Positions 10,215 to 18,408 of a DNA stretch of 39,589 nucleotides are shown here, in pieces. This DNA is from Bacteroidota bacterium (GTDB taxonomy: Bacteria > Bacteroidota > Bacteroidia > Bacteroidales > FEN-979), in the NCBI GenBank assembly GCA_007280875.1, contig QYQJ01000147.1, forward strand, positions 1 to 39,589, given 5' to 3'. The position numbers were made by a program, and so were the translations under genes. Numbering within the stretch: position 1 is the first letter of the stretch; each line of letters starts with the position of its first letter. The notes beneath the pieces were generated by a model, which saw only the letters and a list, made by a program, of their open reading frames with translations, was not told the DNA's origin and made no database searches.

Positions 10215-10741
10215 TAAAGGATATCGAAGGTTTTAAGGTTCAATTTTTTACACCAATGCCTGATGTAATCAACGTCAAGTCCGGCTAAAGCCATTAGCAT
10301 GCGGATATCCTGTATCTGCCTTTCGCTTTTTAACTGCTGGATCCATTCCAGTTTTGAAATCACCAGGTCCTCCGGGGAGACCATCCATACCTGAACATTC
10401 TCAATAATTTTCAGGGTTTTTCGTGAAAACTCGAGTCGCCGGTATTCCGTATCTTTTCTGATAATAAAATCAACTTTTAATCCTGACCGGTGATCGATGA
10501 CATTGAACATCCCCTTTCTTCTGATCTCCTCCCGAACGGTTTCTTCACTCAGGTAATATCCCGACTTAAATAACTCCAGAAAATCATCCAGATTAGACTG
10601 ATTGAGTTCCGCCACGATATCGACATCCATGGTCATTCTTGGAATGCAATAAACATTCAGGGCAAGGCTGCCGGAGATCATATAGTCAATCCCCTTTCGT
10701 TCCAGTGAACCGGTGATCCTTTTTACTAACTCATGAAACAT
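10214..10741 (-). CDS. nucleotidyltransferase-fold protein (DUF6036/AbiEii-like)
   Basis: 175 aa; GSLALNVYCIPRMTMDVDIVAEL matches GSxA...R.T.DID; VSPEDLVISKLEW is typical of the family. Confidence 0.8.
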   Translation of the reverse strand: MFHELVKRITGSLERKGIDYMISGSLALNVYCIPRMTMDVDIVAELNQSNLDDFLELFKSGYYLSEETVREEIRRKGMFNVIDHRSGLKVDFIIRKDTEYRRLEFSRKTLKIIENVQVWMVSPEDLVISKLEWIQQLKSERQIQDIRMLMALAGLDVDYIRHWCKKLNLKTFDIL

Positions 10742-10745
10742 AAAC

Positions 10746-10753
10746 CAAAGATA
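10746..10753 (-). promoter_or_regulatory. candidate -7 box (TATCTTTG) 4 nt from the nucleotidyltransferase ATG
   Basis: Exact TAnnTTTG match; spacing implies a leaderless or near-leaderless transcript. Confidence 0.45.
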
Positions 10754-10820
10754 ATGAATCTAATCATCACATTGAAGGCAACATTGAAATGGGGAAACTG
10801 GAAAATGTAAAATTGGGACA

Positions 10821-11966
10821 TCAATCCCACACCCCGATGTACCGCGCAATCACCAGCCGCTGGATCTCGCTGGTCCCTTCGCCGATCTGAAGGAGGCGCT
10901 GGTCGCGGTAAAACCGTTCGATGGGGTAGTCTTTCATCAGGCCATAACCGCCGTGGATCTGAACCCCTTCGTCGGCCACCTCCTTGGCGATCTCGGAACA
11001 GTACAGTTTGGCCATGGCTGCCTCTTTGGCGTATGGTTTATGAGTGTCTTTCAGCCATGCCCCCTTATAGAGCAGGTTTCGGGCCAGTTCGATCTTGGTG
11101 GCCATGTCGGCCAGTTTGAAGGCGTTGACCTGGAAATGTCCGATCGGCTGACCGAATTGCTTCCGCTCTTTCGCATATTGCATGGACACCTCGTAAGACC
11201 CCTGGGCACATCCGAGCCCCATCGCCCCGATGGCCAGCCTGCCGCTGTCGAGAGTATTCAGCATGATGTGTGATCCTTCGCCCCGTTTTCCCAGGATGTT
11301 GGAGTAGGGGACCCGGCAATCGTCAAAGTAGAGCTCAGCTGTATCGGAAGCCCGCCACATCATCTTGCCGTGCATCGGAACCCGTTTGAATCCGGGGGTA
11401 TCCGCATCCACCAGGATGGTAGTGAACTCTTTCTTCCCGTTCTGTTCCCCGGATACAACCTGGACCGTAGCTCCCTTGTTGATCGAGGAGGCCCCGTTGG
11501 TGATGAAGATCTTGGATCCGTTGATCACCCATTGATCATCTTCCACGCGGGCGGTGGTCTTGGTCCCCCGGGAGTCGCTGCCGGCATCGGGTTCGGTCAG
11601 ACCAAACGCCCAGAGGGCATCACCAATGGTGAGCATAGGGAGATACTTTTGCTTTTGCTCCTCTGTGCCGTAATTCATAATAGGCCCCATTCCCAGGGAG
11701 ATATGTGCCGCCAGGGTAGCTGCGTGGGACCCATCAATGCGGGCCAGCTCCTCCACGGCGATCACATAAGCCAGCATGTCCATGCCCGAACCTCCGTATT
11801 TGGTCTCTGTGATAAGGCCGAACAGCCCCAGTTCTCCCATTCGTTTGGTCAGCGGAAGGGAGAACTCTCCTTTTTCATCCAGTTCCTGTGCGACCGGACG
11901 GATCTCCCGCTCGGCAAAGTCCCGGACCGTTTTCCGGATCATTTCGTGTTCTTCGGTGATATACAT
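10821..11966 (-). CDS. acyl-CoA dehydrogenase (isovaleryl-CoA-type by context)
   Basis: FGLTEPDAGSDSRGTKTTA, GSKIFITNGA, QIHGGYGLMKDYPIERFYRDQRLLQIGEGTSEIQRLVIAR. The likely ATG is at 11966; the ORF-track start at 11975 uses TTG inside a repeat. Confidence 0.93.
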   Translation of the reverse strand: MYITEEHEMIRKTVRDFAEREIRPVAQELDEKGEFSLPLTKRMGELGLFGLITETKYGGSGMDMLAYVIAVEELARIDGSHAATLAAHISLGMGPIMNYGTEEQKQKYLPMLTIGDALWAFGLTEPDAGSDSRGTKTTARVEDDQWVINGSKIFITNGASSINKGATVQVVSGEQNGKKEFTTILVDADTPGFKRVPMHGKMMWRASDTAELYFDDCRVPYSNILGKRGEGSHIMLNTLDSGRLAIGAMGLGCAQGSYEVSMQYAKERKQFGQPIGHFQVNAFKLADMATKIELARNLLYKGAWLKDTHKPYAKEAAMAKLYCSEIAKEVADEGVQIHGGYGLMKDYPIERFYRDQRLLQIGEGTSEIQRLVIARYIGVWD

Positions 11967-11969
11967 AAA

Positions 11970-12070
11970 GTTCAAGGTTCAAGGGTCAAGGTTCAAGGGT
12001 CAAGGAATCAGGATCCAGTTATCCAGTTATCCAGTCATCTGGTATCTGGTATCCGGTATCCGGAATCCAG
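11970..12070. repeat. degenerate intergenic micro-repeats (TTCAAGG(G), ATCCAGTT, ATCTGGT/ATCCGGT units)
   Basis: Direct reading: ttcaaggttcaagggtcaaggttcaagggtcaagg...atccagttatccagttatccagtcatctggtatctggtatccggtatccgg. Confidence 0.85.
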
Positions 12071-12088
12071 CATCAAATATACTATTTC

Positions 12089-12937
12089 CTACTGATATAT
12101 TTCATTTGCTATCATGATTGAATCTTTCAGCAGTTCCGGTTCCAGGGGGTTCGGAATCTGTTTTTCATGAAGAAACCTCACCAGGTCCTGCGTCGCCAGG
12201 TTGCCCATCAGCTCGTGGCCCGACTTCGGGCAACCGCCAAACCCATTGATCACTGTGTCAAAGCGACGGCAGCCGGTACGGTACGCTGCATCCACTTTGG
12301 AAGACCAGTCACCCTCCCCGTGATGGAGGTGGAGCCCGAATTCGAGATCCGGGTATTCGCTGATGATAGACGTGAAGACCGTTTCAATCATCGCGGCATC
12401 AATTTCTACTGATACGTTGGAAAGTGGAATGACCTGAGCACCAATATCCCGGAGTTTCCCGATCCAGTCCAGCAACAGGTCCAGGCTCCAGGGATCGCCA
12501 TAAGGGTTTCCGTAAGCGTAGGAGATGTAAATCACGGCTTTTTTTTCATATTTCCCACATAGGTCAACCACTTCAGCGGTTGTTCCAAAGACTTCGTAAA
12601 CCGTCGACCTGACGTTTTTCTCCAGAAACGATGGGGTAAACGAAAAGGGGCAGGAAAGGGCTGTCACCTCCTCCATGGGAGCCACCTGTTCGGCGCCCCG
12701 GCGGCTCATGACAAGCACCATCCGTTCCGAATCGGAGTTGAAAAAATTAAGTTCCCGGATGAGATCCAGCGTGTCGGCCATCTGGGGGACAACCTTGGGA
12801 TTGACGATGCTTCCGATCTCAACTGTGTCAAAACCAACTTTCAGCAGGTTATTAATAAACCGGACTTTGGAAGAGGTGGGGATGAGACTCTCCACCCCCT
12901 GCATCCCCTCCCTTGGTGATTCGATGATCTTGATCAT
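12089..12937 (-). CDS. hydroxymethylglutaryl-CoA lyase (Bacteroidota type)
   Basis: 282 aa; ESPREGMQ, VGFDTVEIGSIVNPKVVPQMADT, GLHLHHGEGDWSSKVDAAYRTGCRRFDTVINGFGGCP. Confidence 0.85.
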   Translation of the reverse strand: MIKIIESPREGMQGVESLIPTSSKVRFINNLLKVGFDTVEIGSIVNPKVVPQMADTLDLIRELNFFNSDSERMVLVMSRRGAEQVAPMEEVTALSCPFSFTPSFLEKNVRSTVYEVFGTTAEVVDLCGKYEKKAVIYISYAYGNPYGDPWSLDLLLDWIGKLRDIGAQVIPLSNVSVEIDAAMIETVFTSIISEYPDLEFGLHLHHGEGDWSSKVDAAYRTGCRRFDTVINGFGGCPKSGHELMGNLATQDLVRFLHEKQIPNPLEPELLKDSIMIANEIYQ

Positions 12938-13944
12938 TTCCGGCCCGAGAGGGATTTCGGGATCCGGCCGTTACGGATCGCTTCGGAGCGAAGGCGGCGG
13001 CCGACGATGCGTTCCACCATGGCGCCGATCTCCAGCACTTTATCCACATCCAGCTGGGTATCGATCCCCATTTCGTCCATCATTACGACCATGTCCTCGG
13101 TGGAGACCAGTCCCACGATGTTGGGATCCTTGTAATAATATTTTCCGGTACCGGCAACGGGTACGCCATCCACAAAGTTTGCCGGTTGCCCCCCGATGCC
13201 ACCCATGGTGGATTCGAAATTGACCATCCCGGTCTGCAGGGCGGCCAGCACATTGGCCAGCCCCCATCCGCGGGTGGTATGGAAATGGACGATCTGCTTC
13301 TCCACCCTGACGCCCGAATCGAGCAGCATCGAGTAATAGTTGTACACCCGGTCGGGAGAGGCAGAACCGTCGTGATCGGCATGCTCCACATCGTTGGCTC
13401 CGATGTCCAGCCAGCGTTTTGTGAACTCGATGGCCTTGTTCATGTCGGTCGGACCTTCAATCGGGCAGCCCCAGATGGTGCTGACCGTCCCGTTCACCTT
13501 CAGTCCGGCATCGTGTGCCAGCGGAATGTACTGTTCCACCATCTTCCAGTAGTCGGCCAGGCTGAGTCCCGAATTGGTCCTGTGGTGGGATTCGCTGGTG
13601 GATACCATGAAGAGGATGCGGTCGGGGCCCCAGCCCTCTTTACGGGCTTCAATGGCGCGCTCCACCGCCTTCTCCCGGATGGTGATGGTGGTGAGGGATA
13701 CCTTGTCAAGCAAATGAGCAATTTTTTTACTCGATCTGATCCCTTTCAGCACCTCATCGGCATCCCTGAACTGGGGCATTCCCTTGGGATTACCCAGGTT
13801 GGTCACTTCAATATGCCTGAAGCCGGCCAGGATCAGTTCCTCCGCCAGCCAGATCTTCGCGTCGGTGGGAATGAACTTCTCTTCGTGCTGGAATCCATCC
13901 CGGACCGTGATGTCGCCTATGGTTACTCTCTTTGGATAATTCAT
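12934..13944 (-). CDS. HMG-CoA lyase/pyruvate carboxyltransferase superfamily protein, substrate unknown
   Basis: 336 aa; TVRDGFQHEEKFIPT, HIEVTNLGNPKGMPQ, HFHTTRGWGLANVLAALQTGMVNFESTMGGIGG; 4-nt overlap with the downstream lyase. Confidence 0.8.
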   Translation of the reverse strand: MNYPKRVTIGDITVRDGFQHEEKFIPTDAKIWLAEELILAGFRHIEVTNLGNPKGMPQFRDADEVLKGIRSSKKIAHLLDKVSLTTITIREKAVERAIEARKEGWGPDRILFMVSTSESHHRTNSGLSLADYWKMVEQYIPLAHDAGLKVNGTVSTIWGCPIEGPTDMNKAIEFTKRWLDIGANDVEHADHDGSASPDRVYNYYSMLLDSGVRVEKQIVHFHTTRGWGLANVLAALQTGMVNFESTMGGIGGQPANFVDGVPVAGTGKYYYKDPNIVGLVSTEDMVVMMDEMGIDTQLDVDKVLEIGAMVERIVGRRLRSEAIRNGRIPKSLSGRK

Positions 13945-13958
13945 GATGCGTTGTAATT

Positions 13959-14061
13959 TGTTGTTCGCTGTTCGCTGTTCGCGGATACCGGATACCGGAT
14001 ACTGGATGCTGGATGCCGGATTCTTGATACCTCGATCCTCGACCCTCGACCCTCGACCCTC
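13959..14061. repeat. degenerate intergenic micro-repeats (GTTCGCT, GGATACC, TCGACCC units)
   Basis: Direct reading: ttgttcgctgttcgctgttcgcggataccggataccggatactggatgctggatgcc...ctcgatcctcgaccctcgaccctcgaccct. Confidence 0.88.
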
Positions 14062-14716
14062 ATACCTGCATCTCCGGCACTTCTCCTTCCACGATCAGCT
14101 TCCCTGCCGTCGCCTTTTTAATCTCTTCCACTGTTACTCCCGGAGCCCGTTCGATCAGCTTGAAGCCTCCTTCCACCACATCAATCACAGCCAGGTCGGT
14201 CACGATCCGTTTCACGCAGTTCACTCCTGTCAGAGGCAGGGTGCACTCTTTCAGCAGCTTGGAATTCCCCTCCTTGTCGGTGTGCTGCATCGCCACGATG
14301 ATGTTCTTGGCAGCTGCCACCAGATCCATGGCGCCACCCATCCCCTTGATCAGCTTGCCGGGCACCTTCCAGCTGGCAATGTCGCCTTTTTCAGATACTT
14401 CGAAAGCTCCGAGCACGGTCAGGTCGATATGACCTCCCCGGATCATCCCGAAGCTGCTGGCCGAATCAAAGAAGGCCGCCCCGGGGATGGCGGTGACTGT
14501 TTGTTTCCCGGCATTGATGAGATCCGGATCCATCTCATCCGGGCTGGGAAAAGGACCTATGCCAAGCAGGCCGTTCTCCGATTGTAAAATGACCTCCATC
14601 CCCTCCGGAATGAAATTGGCTACCAGGGTTGGGATTCCGATGCCCAGGTTAACATAGTAGCCATCCCGCAACTCCTGGGCGATCCGTTTTGCTATGCCGT
14701 TTTTATCTAATGACAT
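14060..14716 (-). CDS. 3-oxoacid CoA-transferase subunit B
   Basis: 218 aa; GIGIPTLVANFIPEG, LQSENGLLGIGPFP (catalytic Glu region), DLAVIDVVEGGFKLIERAPGVTVEEI. Confidence 0.92.
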   Translation of the reverse strand: MSLDKNGIAKRIAQELRDGYYVNLGIGIPTLVANFIPEGMEVILQSENGLLGIGPFPSPDEMDPDLINAGKQTVTAIPGAAFFDSASSFGMIRGGHIDLTVLGAFEVSEKGDIASWKVPGKLIKGMGGAMDLVAAAKNIIVAMQHTDKEGNSKLLKECTLPLTGVNCVKRIVTDLAVIDVVEGGFKLIERAPGVTVEEIKKATAGKLIVEGEVPEMQV

Positions 14717-14735
14717 GGTTGTTCGTGTTTACAGG

Positions 14736-15428
14736 TTAACTTCGTGTGGTTGCAAATTCGATCCGTTTTTCATACTCCTTCCCCTGAAAGATCCGCTGCA
14801 CATATACACCGGGCGTATGGATGTGGTTTGGTTCCAGTTCACCATAGGGAACCAGCTCCTCCACCTCGGCAATGGTGATCCTGCCGGCGGTGGCTATCGG
14901 TTGATTGAAGTTATTTGCCGTTTTGTTATAGATCAGATTGCCCATCGTATCGCCGTATTTGGCCTTGACGATGGCAAAATCAGCGGTCAGCCCCAGCTCC
15001 ATAATATGCGGTTTGCCATTAAAGATACGGACCTCTTTCTCCCCCTGGACTTCGGTCCCATAACCAGCCGGGACGAAAAAGGCCGGGATGCCGGCGCCTC
15101 CGGCCCGGATCCGCTCAGCCAGGGTCCCCTGGGGGATCAGCTCTACCTCCAGTTCGCCGGTGAGGAACTGGCGTTCAAACTCCTTGTTCTCCCCCACGTA
15201 GGAGGCGATCATCTTGTTCATCTGGTGCTTGCGCAGCAATACTCCCAATCCGAAATTGTCAATCCCGGCGTTATTGGAGATGCAGATCAGGTTGGTGATG
15301 CTCGACTCAGCCAGCGCTTTCAGGCAATTCTCCGGGATCCCGCACAACCCGAATCCCCCGAACATCACGGTCATCCCGCTCTCAATTCCCCGGATCGCTT
15401 CATAGGCGTCTTTTACTACTTTGTTCAT
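14736..15428 (-). CDS. 3-oxoacid CoA-transferase subunit A
   Basis: 230 aa; GMTVMFGGFGLCGIPENCL, ERIRAGGAGIPAFFVPAGYGT. Confidence 0.92.
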   Translation of the reverse strand: MNKVVKDAYEAIRGIESGMTVMFGGFGLCGIPENCLKALAESSITNLICISNNAGIDNFGLGVLLRKHQMNKMIASYVGENKEFERQFLTGELEVELIPQGTLAERIRAGGAGIPAFFVPAGYGTEVQGEKEVRIFNGKPHIMELGLTADFAIVKAKYGDTMGNLIYNKTANNFNQPIATAGRITIAEVEELVPYGELEPNHIHTPGVYVQRIFQGKEYEKRIEFATTRS

Positions 15429-15468
15429 ATAAGGTCAATTTTACATTATCAAATTATTTTGCTTTTTG

Positions 15469-15541
15469 TGGTGCTGTGGTGCTGTGGTGACGTGGTGCCG
15501 TGGTGAAAATTTCGCTACCTCGCTACCTCACTTCTCGCTAC
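15469..15541. repeat. degenerate intergenic micro-repeats (GTGGTGCT, TTCGCTACC units)
   Basis: Direct reading: gtggtgctgtggtgctgtggtgacgtggtgccgtggtg...ttcgctacctcgctacctcacttctcgctacc. Confidence 0.85.
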
Positions 15542-17549
15542 CTTCTTCCTCAAACACCACCAGTGGCGAATGAACCTCCACCAGCTGGTTCAGTTCCACA
15601 TTCACTTCACTGATCTTCGCATCCTTTGATGCAATAATGTTGTTTTCCATCTTCATCGCTTCGATGATAAGCAGGATAGCTCCCTTCTTCACCTCCTCTC
15701 CTGGCTTCACATTGATCTTGATCACCTTCCCGGGCATCGGGGCGGTGACATGCGACTGGTCGCTCCCCAGCGACTCGGCCGAGGCAGCGATCAGCTCGTT
15801 GGGTAAAAAGTCAAACCGCTTCATCAGAAAGATATGCCCTCCCACACTGATATACTCCCGGTGATTACGGTCTTCTGAATAGAGGATATGGTAAGGCTCT
15901 CCATCTACAGAGAAGTGCAGGGATGAGGGTTGTCTGCCACAAATTTTCGTCCGGTAGCTGGTTCCTCCGATCTCCACTTCCACAGCATCTTCCGATGATC
16001 CGGGAAGGGTGACCGGAAACTCCTCTTCTTCGCAGGATACCGTAAGGCGAGCGAGATGCCTCCAGAACCCGACAGCGCTCCACAGATCCCCGGCTTTCCG
16101 GCAGAGAAACCCTTTGGCTGACGGATGCTGCAGACTCAGCAGCAGATATCCGATCAGCAGGATGTGCCGGGGGACATCGGCCTTCTCCTGCCGGATCTCG
16201 GATACGATCTCTTCGGTATGTTCGTCGCAGAACTTGGTCGAGATGCTGTTGGTGAGAAAAGGCTTTCCAATGATCAGTTTCTTCAGGTAGCTGATGTTGG
16301 TACGGATGCCGTGAATGCCGTAAAAGGCCAGTGCTTCGTTCATCCTGTGGGCGGCCTTTTTGCGGGTTTCAGCCCACACCACCAGCTTGCTGATCATGGG
16401 GTCGAAGGCGCTTTTAATCTCGGTCCCCGGGGTTACCCCGGTATCGATACGGATATGATCACCCTGGGGTTCGCAGTAGAGTGTCATGAAGCCAGGAGAG
16501 GGGAGGAAGTTGTTCTCCGGGTCTTCGGCGTAAATCCGGCACTCGATGGCATGGCCTTGCTGGCGAATATCCTCCTGCTTCAGCCGCAACGGCTCCCCTT
16601 CGGCGATTTTGATCTGCTCCTCCACGATGTCGATACCGGTAACCAGCTCGGTGACCGGATGTTCCACCTGGATGCGGGTGTTCATTTCCAGGAAATAGAA
16701 GTTGAGCTTTTTGTCCACCAGGAACTCTACTGTCCCGGCACTGGTATAGCCGATCTCCTTTCCGATCCGTACGGCGGCTTCCCCCATCTGTGCCCGGATC
16801 TCCGGCGTGAGAGTGGCTGAGGGCGACTCTTCGATGATCTTCTGGTACCGGCGCTGGATCGAACATTCGCGTTCGAACAGGTGGATCACGTTGCCATGCA
16901 GGTCGGCCAGGATCTGGATCTCGATGTGGCGTGGTTCGTCGAGGTACTTTTCGATGTACACCGTAGCGTCGCCGAAATAGGCCCTGGCCTGCCGGGCAGT
17001 CGCCTCCAGAGCTTCTTCCAGCTCTTTTTCGTCGCGGACGATCTGCATCCCTTTGCCCCCTCCTCCGGCTGCAGCCTTCAGCAGTACAGGGAAGCCCACA
17101 CGGTCCTTCGCTTTCAGCAGCACCTCTTTGGTGCCGGTGAGTCCTTCGGTGATGGGAACCCCGCTTTTCTTTGCCCAGGCCCGGGCTTCGATCTTGTTGC
17201 CCATCACCTGCATGGCATGGGTATTGGGACCGATAAAGATCAGGCCGGCTTCGTCGCAGGCTTGGACAAAGGCAGCATTTTCGGCCAGGAAGCCATATCC
17301 TGGATGAACGGCATCACAGGAAGTGTTCAGGGCTACCTCGATGATCTTGGGGATGTTGAGGTAGGTTTCACTCAGTTCACTCTCCCCGATGCAGATCGCT
17401 TTATCGGCCATGGATATGTGCAGCGAGTCGGAATCGATGCGGGAGTAGATCCCTACTGTACGGATTCCCATCCTGCCGGCGGTCCGCATGATCCGTACCG
17501 CAATCTCTCCCCGGTTGGCAATCAGGATTCTGGTTATTCTTTTACCCAT
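15528..17549 (-). CDS. acyl-CoA carboxylase biotin carboxylase/BCCP subunit (methylcrotonyl-CoA carboxylase alpha by context)
   Basis: 673 aa; ILIANRGEIAVRIMRTA, KAAAGGGGKGMQIV, EMNTRIQVEHPVTE, and C-terminal biotin site EAMKMEN. Confidence 0.93.
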   Translation of the reverse strand: MGKRITRILIANRGEIAVRIMRTAGRMGIRTVGIYSRIDSDSLHISMADKAICIGESELSETYLNIPKIIEVALNTSCDAVHPGYGFLAENAAFVQACDEAGLIFIGPNTHAMQVMGNKIEARAWAKKSGVPITEGLTGTKEVLLKAKDRVGFPVLLKAAAGGGGKGMQIVRDEKELEEALEATARQARAYFGDATVYIEKYLDEPRHIEIQILADLHGNVIHLFERECSIQRRYQKIIEESPSATLTPEIRAQMGEAAVRIGKEIGYTSAGTVEFLVDKKLNFYFLEMNTRIQVEHPVTELVTGIDIVEEQIKIAEGEPLRLKQEDIRQQGHAIECRIYAEDPENNFLPSPGFMTLYCEPQGDHIRIDTGVTPGTEIKSAFDPMISKLVVWAETRKKAAHRMNEALAFYGIHGIRTNISYLKKLIIGKPFLTNSISTKFCDEHTEEIVSEIRQEKADVPRHILLIGYLLLSLQHPSAKGFLCRKAGDLWSAVGFWRHLARLTVSCEEEEFPVTLPGSSEDAVEVEIGGTSYRTKICGRQPSSLHFSVDGEPYHILYSEDRNHREYISVGGHIFLMKRFDFLPNELIAASAESLGSDQSHVTAPMPGKVIKINVKPGEEVKKGAILLIIEAMKMENNIIASKDAKISEVNVELNQLVEVHSPLVVFEEEGSEK

Positions 17550-18316
17550 TTTGGTTTTCGTTTTTCAAGGAATGCGTTGATCCCCTCCTGTCCCTCTTCG
17601 GATGCCCGGATGTCGGCGATCATCCGTGCGGTGAAATCGTACGCTTCCTTCAGAGAGAGGTTGTTAGTGACTTCGTAGATCAGTTTTTTACCATGGTTCA
17701 TAGCGGCGGGTCCGCTGGTACGCAGGTGTTTGATGGTTTCCTGGGCGGTGGCCTCCAGTTGTTCGGCCGGAACCGATTTATTGACCAGGTGAAAGGCTTC
17801 AGCCTCCTTGCCGTTGATCCGGCGTCCGGTGAGCATCAGTTCCCGGGTTCCGTATTCGCCTACGCGTTTGACCACATAGGGGGAGATGCAGGCTGGAACA
17901 ATCCCGATCTTCACTTCACTCAGGGAGAAGGTAGCATCATCGGTGCAATAGGCGAGATCGCAGGAGGCCAGTAATCCATTCGCCCCTCCCAGGGAAGCAC
18001 CATGTACCAGGGCAATGGTTGGTTTGGTACAGGTGTAGATGGAATAGAAACACTTGGACAGCAGCAGGCTCTCCTGGTAATTGATTTCATAGCTGTTAGT
18101 CGCCACATCTTTCATCCAGGTAAGATCTGCCCCGGCGCAGAAAGATTTGCCTCTGCCGCGTAGGATCACACAGATGGCATCTGTCGACTGCAGGTCAAGG
18201 AAACATTCGGCCAGCTCTTCCAGCATAGTGGTGTTGAAAGCGTTGTGCACCTCCGGGCGGTTCAGCCAGACCGTGAAAATGCCTTTCTCCAGGGTTGTCT
18301 CTATTGTAGTAAACAT
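17534..18316 (-). CDS. enoyl-CoA hydratase/isomerase (methylglutaconyl-CoA hydratase by context)
   Basis: 260 aa; LRGRGKSFCAGADLTWMK, ALVHGASLGGANGLLASCDLAY; 16-nt overlap with the next gene. Confidence 0.9.
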   Translation of the reverse strand: MFTTIETTLEKGIFTVWLNRPEVHNAFNTTMLEELAECFLDLQSTDAICVILRGRGKSFCAGADLTWMKDVATNSYEINYQESLLLSKCFYSIYTCTKPTIALVHGASLGGANGLLASCDLAYCTDDATFSLSEVKIGIVPACISPYVVKRVGEYGTRELMLTGRRINGKEAEAFHLVNKSVPAEQLEATAQETIKHLRTSGPAAMNHGKKLIYEVTNNLSLKEAYDFTARMIADIRASEEGQEGINAFLEKRKPKWVKE

Positions 18317-18317
18317 G

Positions 18318-18408
18318 ATACTGTTTCGGGTTTTGAGTTTCGGGTTTCGGACTTCGCTACCTCGCTATTTCACCATTTCGCAATCTCACCATTTCACCAT
18401 TTTCCTAC
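18318..18408. repeat. degenerate intergenic micro-repeats (TTTCGGGTTT, TTCGCTACC, TTTCACCA units)
   Basis: Direct reading: gtttcgggttttgagtttcgggtttcgg...cttcgctacctcgctatttcaccatttcgcaatctcaccatttcaccatttt. Confidence 0.85.

Noticed and set aside
11370-12095. 241-aa plus-strand ORF
   Set aside because: Antisense to the acyl-CoA dehydrogenase and runs into the micro-repeat block.
13186-13956. 256-aa plus-strand ORF
   Set aside because: Antisense to the HMG-CoA-lyase-family gene, which has clear catalytic motifs in its own frame.
13959-14061. CRISPR array candidate
   Set aside because: Units are 6-10 bp, degenerate and directly adjoining, with no conserved 25-40 bp repeats or unique spacers and no cas genes.
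16881-17678. 265-aa plus-strand ORF
   Set aside because: Antisense to the biotin carboxylase subunit; no domain signature.
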